This document shows positions 10,217-22,309 of a stretch of DNA of 64,000 bases, in pieces. The stretch is taken from NCBI GenBank assembly GCA_030867875.1, contig JAOWCC010001589.1:75973537-76037536 (forward strand), written 5' to 3'. Numbering within the stretch: position 1 is the first letter of the stretch; the number at the start of each line of letters is the position of its first letter. The notes under the pieces are model-generated. The model had not been told where the DNA came from, did no database searches, and saw nothing but the letters and a program-made list of their open reading frames with translations. Source of the DNA: Actinernus sp. WN-2022 (Eukaryota > Cnidaria > Anthozoa > Actiniaria > Actinernidae). The translations under genes and the position numbers were made by a program.

Positions 10217-10918
10217 CTCAGATCGTCGGCAAAGTACTTCCCCGAGAAGTCCATTTCGCCCTTCAAATTCTCCTCGTTCTCCCTGTTGTTGTCTGTAATC
10301 TGGCTGAACCAATGCACAGTTTGAGGTACAACAGTACGACAAGTCTTTGGTGAGGCAAAAAAAGTTCGCCTCCATGTCAATAATGCACTAGTCAATTGAA
10401 ACCCCGGCCCCCCGACCCCCGGGACTTAGTGGGGCATTAACGGGGACATGGCCGTGGAATAACGCACATTTAACACTGCATTTCTCCGGTGGAACGGGGA
10501 AAGTAACGATTTGCAAAATATGCAGGGATTTTAGCGGTGGCTGTAACGCCAGCCACGACAGAGCGGGACTGGGCCCGAGCATCAACAACGTGTATCAAAC
10601 ATGGCAGAAGCTAGGGACACGCAAAAATCGTAGTTAATTTAAACAAGTCCTGGGTGTTTCCATCAAAGGCAGTGTTTATACTGAATTAAGTCACGAGTAG
10701 TAGATCAGGAAGTGTTTAGTATTACACACTCTTTGTTACTTGCAACAACAAATTAAGCCGGTTTTGGTAAAGTTTGCGTCACCGCGGCAATGATTCGTGT
10801 AACAAGTACGACACCGAACGGCATTCAGATGGGCAAGGTGTTAATTTTGTATTGTGAAAATTCTTGATCTGATTGGTTGAAACACGAAAATCGCCTTAAA
10901 GGTTAGGAAGACGTTTAA

Positions 10919-11206
10919 AGGGGCTGTGTCACGGTAATAGGCTTCGCGTTCCGGGCCGGAATCGAAACAGTAATTTCCACCGTTTTTTTTATGACCTACC
11001 GAACCTCTCGGCCATGTGGGATGCTTAAAATCAAAACTAATATGCATAAATGACCAACAAACAGTGTATACAAACAGTCTCCAGGGAATACATTGAAAAG
11101 CCCTTCAATCAAGCATTGAAGGAGGGAAGTTTAACTATTTGTATCCAATTAAAGCCACCAACCGAGCGATTACTCGATATATGCGCAGTACCATGACATA
11201 GCCCCT
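10919..11206 (+). mobile_element. TTAA-flanked MITE, family T1, copy 1
   Basis: TTAA (10915-10918), then AGGGGCTGTGTCACGG at the left and CATGACATAGCCCCT followed by TTAA (11207-11210) at the right. Further copies are at 45747-46002 and 38928-39297 (inverted and interrupted). The TTAA duplication is typical of piggyBac- or Kolobok-mobilised elements. No transposase is encoded. Confidence 0.85.
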
Positions 11207-11679
11207 TTAATTTCCTCCAATTTTTCAAACTATTAAAACTACGATTTGCACTGCAGTTCCAAATGTCGTTTGTAAAGCAAATCGTATGTTCGGAACCTTA
11301 TCAATCGTGCCTGTTTTGTAGGTATTGTTTTTGGCTGTTCCTATTGGTTGGAAGAAAATTTGTTCATAAAAATGGAATGAGACTAAGACTTCATACTACT
11401 TTTATTTCAGAATAATCATAATTATCACCCAGTATTTTCGTAGTCTAAAACACAGACAAATCCCATGTGAGGGAGGCTCAGTGCCACATAACAATGGATT
11501 TTGTCGTACTTTTTACACGGATCATTACTTAGATATATTTAAACGCAGCTGCATGACATTTCCTTTATATTCCTTTGTCACATTGTTTTTTTTTGTTGTT
11601 GACGGTTTCTGATCATAAACAAGACAATGGTGGAGACTGTAAAAGTGCGGAAAGCATGTATAGTAATAGAAAATGTACA

Positions 11680-11809
11680 GGGGCGGATCCAGGATTTTGT
11701 GAAAGGGGGGTTTGCAAAAGGATTTTTTTTTAATCTAGAGATTTTAAAATTGAATTTACAGGAATCATAGTGGGTGTTGCAACCCCCGAAACCCCTCCCC
11801 TGGATCCGC
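11680..11809. mobile_element. Foldback element nested in the CACTAG element
   Basis: GGGGCGGATCCAGG at the left pairs with CCTGGATCCGC at the right, 130 bp, followed by a hairpin with GTGCTTCAGAA and TTCTGAAGCAC (11818-11922). Confidence 0.7.
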
Positions 11810-12066
11810 TAGTGATGTGCTTCAGAAATTTTTTTTTTTTTTTCAAATAATGGAACAACAGATTGAAGCTTATGTATATTCAATTTATCAATGCCTCCTC
11901 CCAATTGAAAATTCTGAAGCACATGCCGGGGCCATAGGGGCGGGTATTGTAACAGCCAACTGTCCCCGATGGGCGGGGAAAAGGTCAAAATGTAACACTG
12001 TATAAATGTTACATTCCCCGCTATGTCCCGGGGGTCGGGGGGCCGGTGTTTCAATTGACTAGTGCA

Positions 12067-12606
12067 TAAAGCAGTGTTCAATGTATCCAAATTGTACAAT
12101 AACACTCCTTCAAAGTACTTCCAAAGACGTCTGAATTTCGTCGAAATAATGTTAGTGCCAGAACGCCATGTAGGATTACATTTTCGAAGAAAACTTGACG
12201 AGAAAGGAGAGAAACGTCACCATTTGTCACCATATTGCTTTCTGTCCGCCATCTTGTTGTGTTAACCTAAATCCTGCAATGTTTGCTGGGATATAAACTG
12301 GGTTTCAGGCCTTTCTCCTCTAAATAATTGCCGCCAAGCAGCTGGACTTGGACAGACAGACGCCGGAGAGAGGACAAATCCAAAAATGGCTTTTTAATCA
12401 CAATGGCTACGTTTAAGCTAATATAACTCTCGTTCCACTTCTATATTCTTATTTCATCACAGAAAGTTTCGGTTTTCTTTGCGTTGGAAGGTCTATAAAC
12501 AGTATAAAGAACCTACTGAGTCTCACTCACTATAAGCCGCCATTTTGAATCGGCTAAAAGGGCGCCCGCAGTACCTTTCCGCTGATGTCCATAATTTCTG
12601 GCAATG
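12067..12606. other. No gene seen
   Basis: Two GCCGCCATTTT- or CGCCATCTTG-like words (near 12248 and 12537) are common in this window and probably belong to repeats. No coding region is supported. Confidence 0.45.
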
Positions 12607-13375
12607 TTTCTATTGATGTTTCAGCTTTCTCATTGAATTGCTAATTAGGATGAACGTTTTATATAAAGAATACTAATGAACATGACATTTTATATAAAGT
12701 TTCATCCTAATTAAGAATTCACTGATAAAGATCCAAAGATAGCAAAAAGTACACGGAACATTAGGTACCTAGATAACAAATTTTGCACTAAATTTACTAA
12801 TATCAGCAGACTACCGAGATACACAGATAATATTTTTTTTAATGAAGTTATCCAACTACCATTACTTGTTTGCCGAGCCACTGTTTAGTTCCAATTATGA
12901 AACCAAACTCAAAGCCGTAAAATAATAAAAACGTGCATTAAACTTACATATTTTGTACCGGAGTCAAAAATTTAGAGTCTGCCGTCATGTTAGTCACATC
13001 GTTTTCCAAGTCTTGAACTTTATCGAGGTAAACCACGACACCAAATCCTTCAAGTGGAGGTTCTTCTTGCATTGCGAAACGCCGCTTCAAACAACATAGT
13101 ATGGTAATTTCTTCATGTCATTCCCTTGAGATGTTCGTAATTGCAGGCGGTGATTACTCGAATATTTTGCATGGCGTTGTGAATACAAAGGTTCAATGGT
13201 TCATTAAGTAACCATTCCCTTGAGATGTGCGTCTTTCTTTCATTGCATCTTAAAACGTTTTTGAAGCCGTTTAAAACACTCACAGCACGTGTTTTATCAA
13301 GTCTAAAAATTCTCGGCCTTCGCCCTCCAATTTTTAAACTTGATAAAACACTGCTGTTCGTGTTTTAAACAGTAC
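12607..13375 (+). repeat. 769-bp dispersed repeat, copy 2
   Basis: Same length and ends as 8793-9561, without the flanking 167-bp direct repeats. The terminal palindrome is at 13269-13370. Confidence 0.9.
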
Positions 13376-13710
13376 CTAACCGCCCGTCCTTTTTTTTCCC
13401 GTCGGTTGAAATATTTATATTTAGCACATTCACTAGCAAGGTCTCGTGTACCAATGGTTCTATAGAGCGAAAGGTTAATACGTAGTATATACGAACGTGG
13501 AAATTGGAGGAGCGGCCAAGGCATAAAGATTAAAACCGCACCAAACTTTTAGGAGTTACTTTTCATGAAAATCATTGCAACTTCGATCGTACTGCGTAAA
13601 GTACATTAATGATTAATTAATTCTAGTGTCTAACTCGATAACCTCACGGTTTATTTAGACTCTAGGCATTTCCTTCTGTGTTACTATATTTAGTATATTT
13701 TTGTAATAAT

Positions 13711-13734
13711 AATAATAATAATAATAAAAAAAAC
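13711..13734. repeat. AAT microsatellite
   Basis: About eight AAT units followed by an A-run. Confidence 0.8.
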
Positions 13735-13793
13735 AATTCTAACTAAATATAGAAAATGTAACTGGAAAAAAATCATTGTGAAATAAAGTATTG

Positions 13794-13934
13794 TATGAAG
13801 TTTGTCGCCATCCAAGAGACCAGCTAAGCGCACTAACTGACAGTCTTATTATGTCTCTGTTGTTGTATGGCATAGAAGTATGGAGTTGTGCATATCAAGA
13901 CAAATATCTCAGTCGTATTGATCGCTTCCGGTAG
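13794..13934 (+). pseudogene. Short LINE reverse-transcriptase fragment
   Basis: A 46-codon frame ending at TAG 13932-13934 includes QLSALTDSLIMSLLLYGIEVW and AYQDKYLSRIDRF. This is the thumb/C-terminal region of a CR1/RTE-type RT (pattern LSLFLYGIEVW, then YLDRIDKF). Everything else of the element is absent. Confidence 0.7.
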
Positions 13935-14079
13935 ACGAGCATTTAAATAGACCAGTTCGCGGTAAATTCGGACATTTTTCAGAAAGGGGTGCAAACATGG
14001 CGCGAAATACAGTGTTTGTATGGGAATCCGATGCCAAATAAAATTCGTAAAAACGAATTTCTGAAATATTCTTCAGATA

Positions 14080-14205
14080 CAAACTTAAGATACCAGGTAA
14101 AAGATTAACTGATCGAAATTTGAGGGATGTAAGCTGTGCTGGGAAGCGTGCAATCGCGTGTTTACAGTTTTCCATACATTTGTCTGTAAAAACGAGTCAA
14201 ATTCC
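14080..14205 (+). repeat. Dispersed repeat, copy of 830-975
   Basis: Shares ACTTAAGATACCAGGTAAAA and the GCTGGGAAGCGTGCAATC region with 830-975. Confidence 0.65.
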
Positions 14206-14373
14206 GTAATTTTACGTGTAGATTGAAAAATAGCTTTTTTTATCAAATAAACCATCGATTAAAACTTAATCCAGGATTACTAACACACATTTAATGGGAT
14301 GCCGTAATGTAGCCATGCTCTGTGGGGCTTCCCTGCCACTTAGCTTGTGGCGAAGTTTGTAAATAAATAAAAA

Positions 14374-14480
14374 CAAGAGGCCCTGAGTGGCCTTAACTCA
14401 GGCCAGCTAGGAGTTAGGTGAATACATGTTGGTGATGGCGTTCTAGCATATTTTTGTGTTATACATGGTTTGTGGTAGGG
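14374..14480 (+). repeat. Dispersed repeat shared with 43.52 kb
   Basis: AACAAGAGGCCCTGAGTGGC and the later CTAGCATATTTTTGTG are found again at 43520-43625. The first part is partly self-complementary (GGCCTTAACTCAGGCC). Confidence 0.65.
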
Positions 14481-14659
14481 GAGCCGGATTTAGCTTATAC
14501 ATTTATAATAATAATAATTAAAACAAAATTAAATTCTTTTTACAAGACTTACATGTAAATTATTTTTGAAGGTGATTTTGTCTCTTAAGAATAATTATTG
14601 TGATTCTTTGTCCCCAGAGAAGCCATATCATTATTCTCATAAGAATTATGTCTTGTAAA

Positions 14660-14882
14660 AATAATCCTATTTTAGAGGGGCTGGGATTTGACATTTTCTC
14701 CCAAAACAGTTTCAAATTCCCCACCCTCGGGACAACACATTTGGTGAAAAATATCAAATATCTGCCCTATTTCCTTATGTTTCCTATAAATAGCCCCACC
14801 ATGGGCAGGCAGCCTATGTCGAAATCCCCACCCTCGGGATGGCCCTACCTGTCACATCCCCACCCCTTGCATCCCCCTTGAG
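14660..14882 (+). repeat. C-rich segment with repeated CCCCACCCTCGGGA words
   Basis: The words CCCCACCCTCGGGA (14720 and 14829) and related CCCCACC strings recur four times at irregular spacing in a 200-bp stretch. No function is assignable. Confidence 0.5.
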
Positions 14883-16104
14883 CTTAACATTGATAGGTGC
14901 ATATATAAGTCGCATCTAATGCAATTATAATACAGTATTCTCGGTTTGTAAGTCATATTCAGTTCTGTTATAATTTCAACCTCACCAGTTCAGATTTCCG
15001 TTCGCGTTCAAATACAAGGGTCAATCACTGTTCACTTCCAGCTTTTGCGACTCTTGAGTTGAAGTCTTAGTAAAGTCAAGATCTCCTGAAGTACTCTTGT
15101 CCCGGTTATGCTAAATACAGGAATCGCTTACTTGATGAAATATCAAAATCCCTCATTTGATCTCCTCAAAGTGCGTGATAGTAACGAAGAGCGTTTCACC
15201 AATATCAACAACACAACACTAGCTGCAATCCTATGGCACTTAGATTCAGCAAGCCAGCAGTTCAGGCATTTTCTTTCAATTTCCGTGGATGGGACCAAAA
15301 GGAAAAAGGCCTCCGGCCAGATTAGCTGACTGTGCGATCGCCACATCTCGTGTAGTAAATGTAAGAATTTTCTATCGAAAGCCCCTAAAAGTCCTGTCAG
15401 CTCTAAAATAAACAACTTGGTATTTCAGTCGAAGATACTTTTAGTTTCAGCAAAATAACAGCTATACGAATGACCAAAAAGTCATAACTTTACTCCCGGG
15501 ACTTTACTAGTTTTGCAAAAAGTCTATCAGTATCCAGTCTCCCACTCCACAAAGTTAGCTTCGGAGATATTTAACAACAACATTTATTTTCAGAGGAGAT
15601 GGCTGGCAGCAGCCCCCACCCCCAGTTTTGACCTGCTCCCTCACTAATACATTTTTTACAGGCGTGTCTAGTCTTCTAGCTGACCCTAGGACTGATCTAC
15701 TAATCGGGAATCGATACGGATTCCCTCATGCAGTCATGTCCTGATGATGTCCGATGCTTTTGTCATCACCAACCTGCATCACTTTTGTTTTTAAAGAAAA
15801 TGAGATACGATATAAATTTATTAATTTTTAAAGCTACATTAATTTTAGCTCTATCGGGGAACTCTAAACTATTCAGAAAATGAAACGAATTATAACAGGT
15901 TAAGCACTGATGCTCTCTGACAAGTGATACGGCGTTGAAATACGGCGACATGAAGGTTAATGAAATAACGACGAACGTCTGGAATTGTCGGCTGAAATCA
16001 GTTGCGACAGAGAGAAATAAGTTAGAAAACAACAGACGAAATTCCGACAGGGATATGCCCACCTTCCGAGATTGCGACAAGACTTAGACAGGGAACATGC
16101 TTAA
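14883..16104. other. No gene seen
   Basis: Several open frames of 70-104 codons overlap on both strands, all from non-ATG starts, with no recognisable domain or splice-site support. I do not call any of them. Confidence 0.45.
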
Positions 16105-16143
16105 CCCCCCCCCCCCCCCCCCCAAAAAAAAAAAAAAAAAAAA
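16105..16143. repeat. C19 A20 homopolymer junction
   Basis: Nineteen C followed directly by twenty A. Run lengths are likely to be unreliable in assembly. Confidence 0.9.
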
Positions 16144-16299
16144 CTTGCCTCTTATTTATTGAGCCGGACAACAGAAATTTCATAAAGTTCGTTAAAAGGC
16201 TCCCAAAAGGTTTGCTTCAAGGTATACTAGATAAAATGTGACTGCGACTATTTTCATAAAAGATTTGACTGGATTTATATAGGTTTAATCGCATAGGGC

Positions 16300-17224
16300 C
16301 ACAGGCAGCCCAAGCTCTGTATCTGCACTGTGTGACTACAGTTTTCCCGTATCAGATATCGTTTCCTTGGGAAAAAACGAAAACAATTAAATATTGAACT
16401 TTAAAGAACTTGTCTTGTGTTATCAAATGTCTTTAGGTATGACATTTCAATCTTAGCGCCCTGGGACCTGTTTACGTATGTTTTCTGGCTTGCTCTTTTC
16501 CTTGTTTATAACTAATCTGTACTGTATATATTGGAAAGGCAGAAAACCGTCATTTCAATACGCTTACCTCTATGCCACGATTTTCTCCAGAAAAGATGCT
16601 CCAATTGACCCCAAATTTCCGGTGGTTATCAATCTCTGGGCGGTAAATCATTATTTCGAAGTCTTTTGATGCAATACGATTCTCTCAGGGGGAAGGTACC
16701 ACAAAAAAACATCAACCGAGAATTTGGGGTCAAAAGGACATTTTCATTATGACGTCATTTTACTACAACTACCACAATCCTTTTCAAATTCTTTTTCTCA
16801 TTCAAATTTATCAACTCCTTTGAGAATTCCAAGACAATGGTCCAAATTAAAGGAACAAAAGAATCCGCGCAAAGAATTCTGGTAGTTGTAGTATGTGACG
16901 CCATCATGCAAACGTCCTATTGGAACATCTTTTCTGGGGAAAATCGTGGCATAGAGGTAGCGTATTGAAATGACGGTTTCCTGCCTCTCCAATATATATA
17001 TATATATATATATTACAGAGTAAACAAGAAAAAGAGCGAGCTGGAAAATATACTAAAACAGGTCCCAGAACGCTAAGATTGAAATGATACTTAAAGAAAC
17101 TTGATAACACAAGACAAGTTCTTCAAAGTTCATTATTTTGTTGTTTTCATTTTTTCTAGTACACGATATCTGATACGGGAAACTATAGTCACACAGTGCA
17201 GATACGAAGCTTGGGCTGCCTGTG
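16300..17224. mobile_element. 925-bp element with ~300-bp inverted arms
   Basis: CACAGGCAGCCCAAGC at the left pairs with GCTTGGGCTGCCTGTG at the right. Pairing continues, with substitutions and small gaps, through the whole of 16300-16600 against 16918-17224 (for example CGTCATTTCAATACGCTACC-like words on each side). The right arm has a TATA microsatellite (16992-17014). The centre shows no transposase. It is a large foldback-type non-autonomous DNA element. Confidence 0.85.
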
Positions 17225-17249
17225 ATGGGGCCGAGAAAAAAATATATAT

Positions 17250-17328
17250 ATAAATTTCACGTGTGTTTCAAAGTTTGCAAAATTGCCCGAGTCGCGTTGC
17301 ATACTTTGGAAACACAAGTGAAATTTAT
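17250..17328. repeat. Foldback, 79 bp
   Basis: ATAAATTTCACGTGTGTTTC pairs with the right side (GAAACACAAGTGAAATTTAT) with one mismatch. Confidence 0.8.
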
Positions 17329-17490
17329 CATTAATTTTACGAGGACTCATGCGATTACTTGTTTATGATATACTTAGAGGATATTGAAAGCAAAACCTAC
17401 GACTACTTGTGCTCAATGAAAAACCTAGTCAAACTGATGCCTTGTCATTACATTCGCTCGACAGGAAAATAGTGTTTTAAATTAAATTAA

Positions 17491-18275
17491 TTGTCGTCAA
17501 TTTTGTCACTGCAAAGTTAATAGACCACCTCGAAGTTTTCGCCGCCATTTTGAAAGGTATGCAAGATTGGCTGACGCGGTTACTCAGTCCCCATACAAAC
17601 CTTTGTATTTCGGACACTCTTAACTTCGTCAAAGCGCTCTGAAGAAAATTGTAATTACGTCAAGCTGACCTAAATTCTAATTCTACAAGAATCAACAACA
17701 GAATGAAAGGTAAGATAAGAAGGATGGCGTTTGCCGGATGATTTTTGGTCGGACTCTGCAGCCGCAAAGAACCGGGGAAGAAGAGAACTTACGGATCACC
17801 AATATATTGAAATAGCGAACTGAATATTAAAATAGAGGTTAAAGTAAACATTACATGTAGGAATAAAACTTTATGTGGTTTAAATGAATTGCAAGAGAAA
17901 GAAAAATAAATATTCAATCTGCTCTCACACCACGTGCTCATGACGTACGAAGTCATGTTTATGAACAGTTTGCACCGTATTCGGAGTGCCGAACAGAAGT
18001 CCGATCAAAAATCATCCGGCAAAAGTTATCCTACTGGATTCAAATTCACAAATGATATTTGTTATTAACTTACCTGTTGTCGGTTCTTGTATAATTATTA
18101 GGTCAGCTTGCCGTAATTACAATTTTCTTCAGAGCGCTTTCACGAAGCGTGTCCGAATTACAAAGGTTTGTATGGGGACTGAGTAACCACTACAGGAAAT
18201 CTTGCATACCTTTCAAAATGGCGGCGAACACTTCGAGGTGGTCTATTAACTTTGCAGTGACAAAATTGACGACAA
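17491..18275. mobile_element. TTAA-flanked foldback transposon, family T2
   Basis: TTAA at 17487-17490 and 18276-18279 bound TTGTCGTCAATTTTGTCACT at the left and its reverse complement at the right. Arms of about 200 bp pair (GGTCTATTAACTTTGCAGTG and so on). An inner pair (TTTGCCGGATGATTTTTGGT against ATCAAAAATCATCCGGCAAA) makes most of the element self-complementary. No transposase. Confidence 0.88.
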
Positions 18276-18295
18276 TTAAGCTAAATACCACAGTA

Positions 18296-18980
18296 TTCAC
18301 TTTAAAAAAGTCCTTCAGAAAGTTGTAAAATAACACGTTAGATTAGATTTATTTAATAGTGGACTCACCTATAAACTTTTTACTGTCACTGAATGCTTGA
18401 GAAAGATAATCCTTGTTTGTTCGCTTTTTTTAGTACAAGTACACTCGAGCTGAAGGCAGACTAAACTTCTCGACAAACTTTGACAGCGCAAGGCCTGTTG
18501 CTAGGCAACTTATCGACCAATCAAAAGGTAGAAATTTGGCGGCCCCGAATTAAGAAAAATCCTCTCCTTGATTAGCCTATCAGATTAAATAATTTTTGCC
18601 CTCCATGTTAAGAATTGTAATAATCCACTTTAATCTTTACCGGCATGCTTTATCAAAACAGCCTATAGAAGTTTGTTTTTGTAGTTCTAGCTAAAACGTC
18701 TGCGGCATGCTTATCTCTTTGTCGTCCCTCCCTACGCTCTGAATTTCTAACGGTCCCCGAAACAACCACAGGGGCTGACCAAAGCCAGGACCCGGCTAAT
18801 GTCCACGGACCGATCTGGAATTTAGAGTGTTAGTTTTTATGGAAAGAGGAAAACCGGAGAACCCAGAGAAAAACTCTCGGAGCACCGAAGGGCGAGATAC
18901 CAACAAACATAGCTCACATATAGACCTAATACTGTTTTTAGAAAAAAATCATTGGTCACCAATGATCACATGAGGAAATC
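18296..18980. other. No gene seen
   Basis: Mixed sequence without recognisable coding or repeat structure. Words such as GACCAATCAAAAGG are widespread in repeats of this kind of genome. Confidence 0.4.
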
Positions 18981-19290
18981 AACCTTGTCAGATAAAACAG
19001 CATGCGAAAATAAGTAATCTTGTGAAATTTGACTGCTACAGAGTAATTAGTGTTTGAATTAAGAGAGCTTTATATGAAATAAGTCAGCCATGGCCATACC
19101 AGCCTCGTTTTCATGTTTACCCAAAGGTTTGAATGCTAATAACTTTGGAACCAATTGTTATAAAACTATCAAACTACATATATACTGTCAACGACTTCTT
19201 ACTGCTCTTTCAGGAGGCTGTATTAAATTCTCTGTATTTGTTTAAATTCAGAATTTATGCTAATTAGGCCACACCTTTTTGCATGGGGGA
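18981..19290 (+). repeat. Dispersed repeat, family with 32.2 and 2.4 kb
   Basis: Starts AACCTTGTCAGATAAAACAG and includes GTCAGCCATGGCCATACCAG and AATGCTAATAACTTTGGAAC, all kept at 32195-32545. The end runs into the tRNA-like segment below. Confidence 0.75.
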
Positions 19291-19358
19291 TCGGCGAACC
19301 TGGCCGGGCCACAGAGGTGAGAGACGAAGCGCTTAACCACTGCGCCACCCCGGCTCCC
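19285..19358 (-). repeat. tRNA-like SINE head
   Basis: On the minus strand GGTGGCGCAGTGGTTAAGCG matches a pol III A box and AGGTTCGCCGATCC a B box, about 30 bases apart, as in tRNA-derived SINEs. A functional tRNA is not claimed because the cloverleaf arms do not close well. Confidence 0.6.
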
Positions 19359-19842
19359 TTCATGTGTGTGTATGCGTGTATTGATAATGATCAACTTTTG
19401 CTGTATACTTAATCATTGCATATTATTTACTCGACACCTGCAGGGCCCACTAAGTTCCTCAAGCTCGGTTAAGCTGATCCAGTCTAAGGTTTAAGGGTAT
19501 CAATTAGTTTGATTTGCTAAAATAAATTCGTGGATTAAGTACTGATTTCGTTCCTCATCAAGCAATAGGTTTTTATAGTCAGTATCTTTCACTTGTAATC
19601 CTAGAATAGAGAAAGACACCAGTTGCCAAGAGAACCAGAAGCCTCGGCTACAATTTAATGAAGGCCGATTGACGCTAATCGGTCGGGACATCGTGGAACC
19701 CGCCAGGCCTTAATTACACAGTTGGAAAAATAATAACATCAACTGAATATTCCAAGGCGCATCTGAGTTTACAATTCTCCTCCAATTGAACGACATTTCC
19801 TCTAGTCAACTACGTTTTTAGTAACGTTTTTAGTAACGTTTT

Positions 19843-20299
19843 TAAGTAACAGTCCGCGCAAGAGGTAGGCACAATTCTATTGTTCAGATGCAATTTGCTT
19901 TCTCCACTTTAGTATTTTCTGATTTTCATACTGACAACTCATCAACCCTTAAATCAGAAATTTCTGAAATTATATCCACTAAAAATGCATTTTAAAGGTA
20001 GAGTTCTTTTGTGTGAAAACGTTTGTCCAATCAGAAGAGTGCAAAACAATAACCAAGAAAACGTTCAATTCAAAAATGTTCCCCATATTGAAAGTTCGTC
20101 ATATTGAAAGTTATGAGAGTTTTCACTAGATGCAATTCAAATCTGTTTACAAAATGAGAAAACATGTTCTTCTTCTTCAATTTTAGATAGATTTTAATGT
20201 CTAAGCCAATGAGGTGGAAGATTGAAACAATACCACAATTAGCACCTTTTTACATGCCATGCATAACATAAGCCTACCTCTTGCGCGGACCATTACTTA
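19843..20299. mobile_element. TIR element with 28-bp ends
   Basis: TAAGTAACAGTCCGCGCAAG continuing to AGGTAGGC pairs with GCCTACCTCTTGCGCGGACC continuing to ATTACTTA. A three-fold AGTAACGTTTTT repeat lies just before the left end. The 457-bp interior is A+T-rich and non-coding. Confidence 0.75.
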
Positions 20300-21455
20300 G
20301 ACACAAAACCTCCTGATTATAAATTAAAATGCTCGTTTATAGTTTTATTATTCAGTTGAGTTATATGTCAACGTTTTGATGCAAAAGTGGACTGTTTTTC
20401 TCGCATTAAAATAGATTTTGCTTTATTTAAATTTCTAACTATTTCGATTTGAATCATTTTGAAATCCATTCTGTTTTATTTCTGTTGTCATATTACATTA
20501 TTTTCTGTTTTCTCCCGTTACATATTTTTCAGCACAGTGTACTTCGTTTCATGTGATACATTAAAGCATAATATTTGGACATAGTTTAGTTGGCTATGAA
20601 TGATGAGTAGGTGAGCATTCGAAATCTGGTTTCTCGCGTTTTTATCTCGGATATAGAGAGATGACAAAAAGAACATTGTAAGTGGGAGCCTTTAAGTCTT
20701 TTTTTTTTTCAGAACCGAAGTTAAACGTACTTTTAGTTGGAAACAGTCGTAAATATAGAAGTCAAAATTGAACTTGAAATTCTGGTTCCTCGTGTTTTTA
20801 TTTCGGAGAAAGACAAATGACAAGAAAAACATGCTAAGTGATTTTTACATTACAATGATATTTAATTTACTTTTTGTAAAAAAAAAAAACTTAAATTTGA
20901 TGAGAAATACAACTCAAAATCAATTCATCTTTTTATATATTAAACAGTATTCTTGCTGGAGGGTTTGGCACCAAACGATTGAAGTTTTGCGTAAATGATT
21001 TGAATTTGCGCAAGGATTGTTTCTTCTTTACATTCGAATACTGAGAAAAATTGAATCCTTCTCCCAAGAATGAAATTTCATTTATAAATAAGAAGGGTAA
21101 TTTCACTTACGGTTCTTTCATGAAAAGCTGCACTTGTACGGAAAGACGAAGAAGGAATCGAACACCGCCGCTCAGTCTTTTCGCTTTCTATATTCGGTAT
21201 TTTGTACTAAAGGCTCTATAAACCTTTCTCAGATGATTGCGTTGACCGGAGAACCACCCAGTCTTGATAGACAGCTGGCGTAGGGTTTAATCCGACTTTG
21301 CCCAAGGCGTTGTGTATTTTGACAACTTAGCTGAATTAAGAGATGATATCTAAATATATTGTCCCACAAGTCGCAGAAACGTTAATCCACTGTAAAGCTT
21401 TCGAAACTGCGATCTTGGAGTGACGTGTAGAATCTTAGTGAATCTACTATTAGTA
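20300..21455. other. No gene seen; weak 155-bp local duplication
   Basis: Two similar stretches (TTCTCGCGTTTTTATCTCGG near 20632 and TTCCTCGTGTTTTTATTTCG near 20788), 155-157 bases apart, suggest an old tandem copy. The rest is A+T-rich without recognisable content. Confidence 0.4.
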
Positions 21456-21610
21456 TCATACTGTCTGTAGAGCGTTTTCACGTGACGTCATAGCCACCAT
21501 GTTGGTGTACCTTTAACAATAGATTCTTCGTTAGCTTCTTTTGTTAGGTACACCAACATGGCCGCCATGCCCTTTGTTATTTGAATCTCTGGAGATTGAG
21601 TGAAAACCAT
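21456..21610. mobile_element. Foldback MITE with possible 9-bp duplication
   Basis: GCGTTTTCACGTGACGTCA followed by CCACCATGTTGGTGTACCT pairs with AGGTACACCAACATGGCCGC and TGAAAAC. CTATTAGTA flanks both sides (21447-21455 and 21611-21619) and may be a 9-bp target duplication, which would suit a Mutator-like element. Ends beyond the arms are not symmetrical. Confidence 0.65.
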
Positions 21611-22099
21611 CTATTAGTAGGACATGTTCAATGTAGTCTATCAGAATTCTAACTTCATTCTGAAGTTTTATTTTAATACATTCGGATGTTTGTTTCAATT
21701 CTTAATTAGCTCTCCTTTGGGAACCAGTTTCAGATGGCGAACTTTTCATGCTCCCAAGTCAATTCTAATGTTTTAATAATAATAATAATATAATAATAAT
21801 AAATAATAATAACGGATTAATCAGTGGCATTTCCACGAGGTGGCGTACCTAGGAGTTTTTGCCAACTACGCACAGGTGCGGACCCCGAAAAAACTGACTG
21901 TTTAGAACAAAAACGTTTAATTATACTTATAGGATATTACGTGCGGGATTACGCAAGAGTTACATTGCCGCCGTGATAGTTGTAACTGTGCTCTCATGAC
22001 GATGTCAGTGTTTATTTCGAGTGGCAGAAAGTATAATAATTTGCGCCTTTACATTTTCAACTCCGTGTAGTGAGTCGAGGCTGATTAGATACTATAATA

Positions 22100-22309
22100 T
22101 TAGAGGCAAAGAGCCAAGCGCCTTTCCTTATTTTCTGCGATTTTAACGATAACATCATCAATGTTAATATGGTAATGCTTGTGTATGTGCAAGATGGCGA
22201 GTGAAGAAAGTCGCTCTCCCGTCATGTTGCTGCGCAGTGGAGTCTTCATTCGCTTCATAGAACTGAAACTGCGCTCCGCAGTGCATGAAGACACTGGATA
22301 CGTTAGCAA
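22100..22309 (-). pseudogene. hAT transposase C-terminal dimerisation region (remnant)
   Basis: The frame reads LLTYPVSSCTAERSFSSMKR and continues LRSNMTGERLSSLAILH, matching the conserved hAT C-terminal block (pattern P-V-S/T-A-ERSFS, then LRS-M--ERLS-LA). This block dimerises hAT transposases, and the family includes ZMYM-type derivatives. It begins with a TTG, so it is an internal exon or broken frame. A probable N-terminal piece lies at 23205-23465 on the same strand, with about 900 non-coding bases between. The catalytic core is missing. Confidence 0.8.

Larger units (their letters stand above)
10384..12066. mobile_element. 1.7-kb TIR element with CACTAG-type ends
   Basis: About 58 bp of imperfect terminal inverted repeat begin TGCACTAGTCAATTGAAAC and continue through a very C-rich segment (GGCCCCCCGACCCCCGGGAC). 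The CACTAG termini recall CACTA/EnSpm-type elements, but the expected 3-bp target duplication is not seen (ATG at one side, CAT at the other). The interior holds no transposase. It contains a TTAA-type MITE (10919-11206) and another foldback (11680-11809), so it is an old non-autonomous copy that later took insertions. Confidence 0.8.

Noticed and set aside
15766..16080. 104-codon minus-strand frame
   Set aside because: Starts on TTG, no domain, and low-complexity hydrophobic composition.
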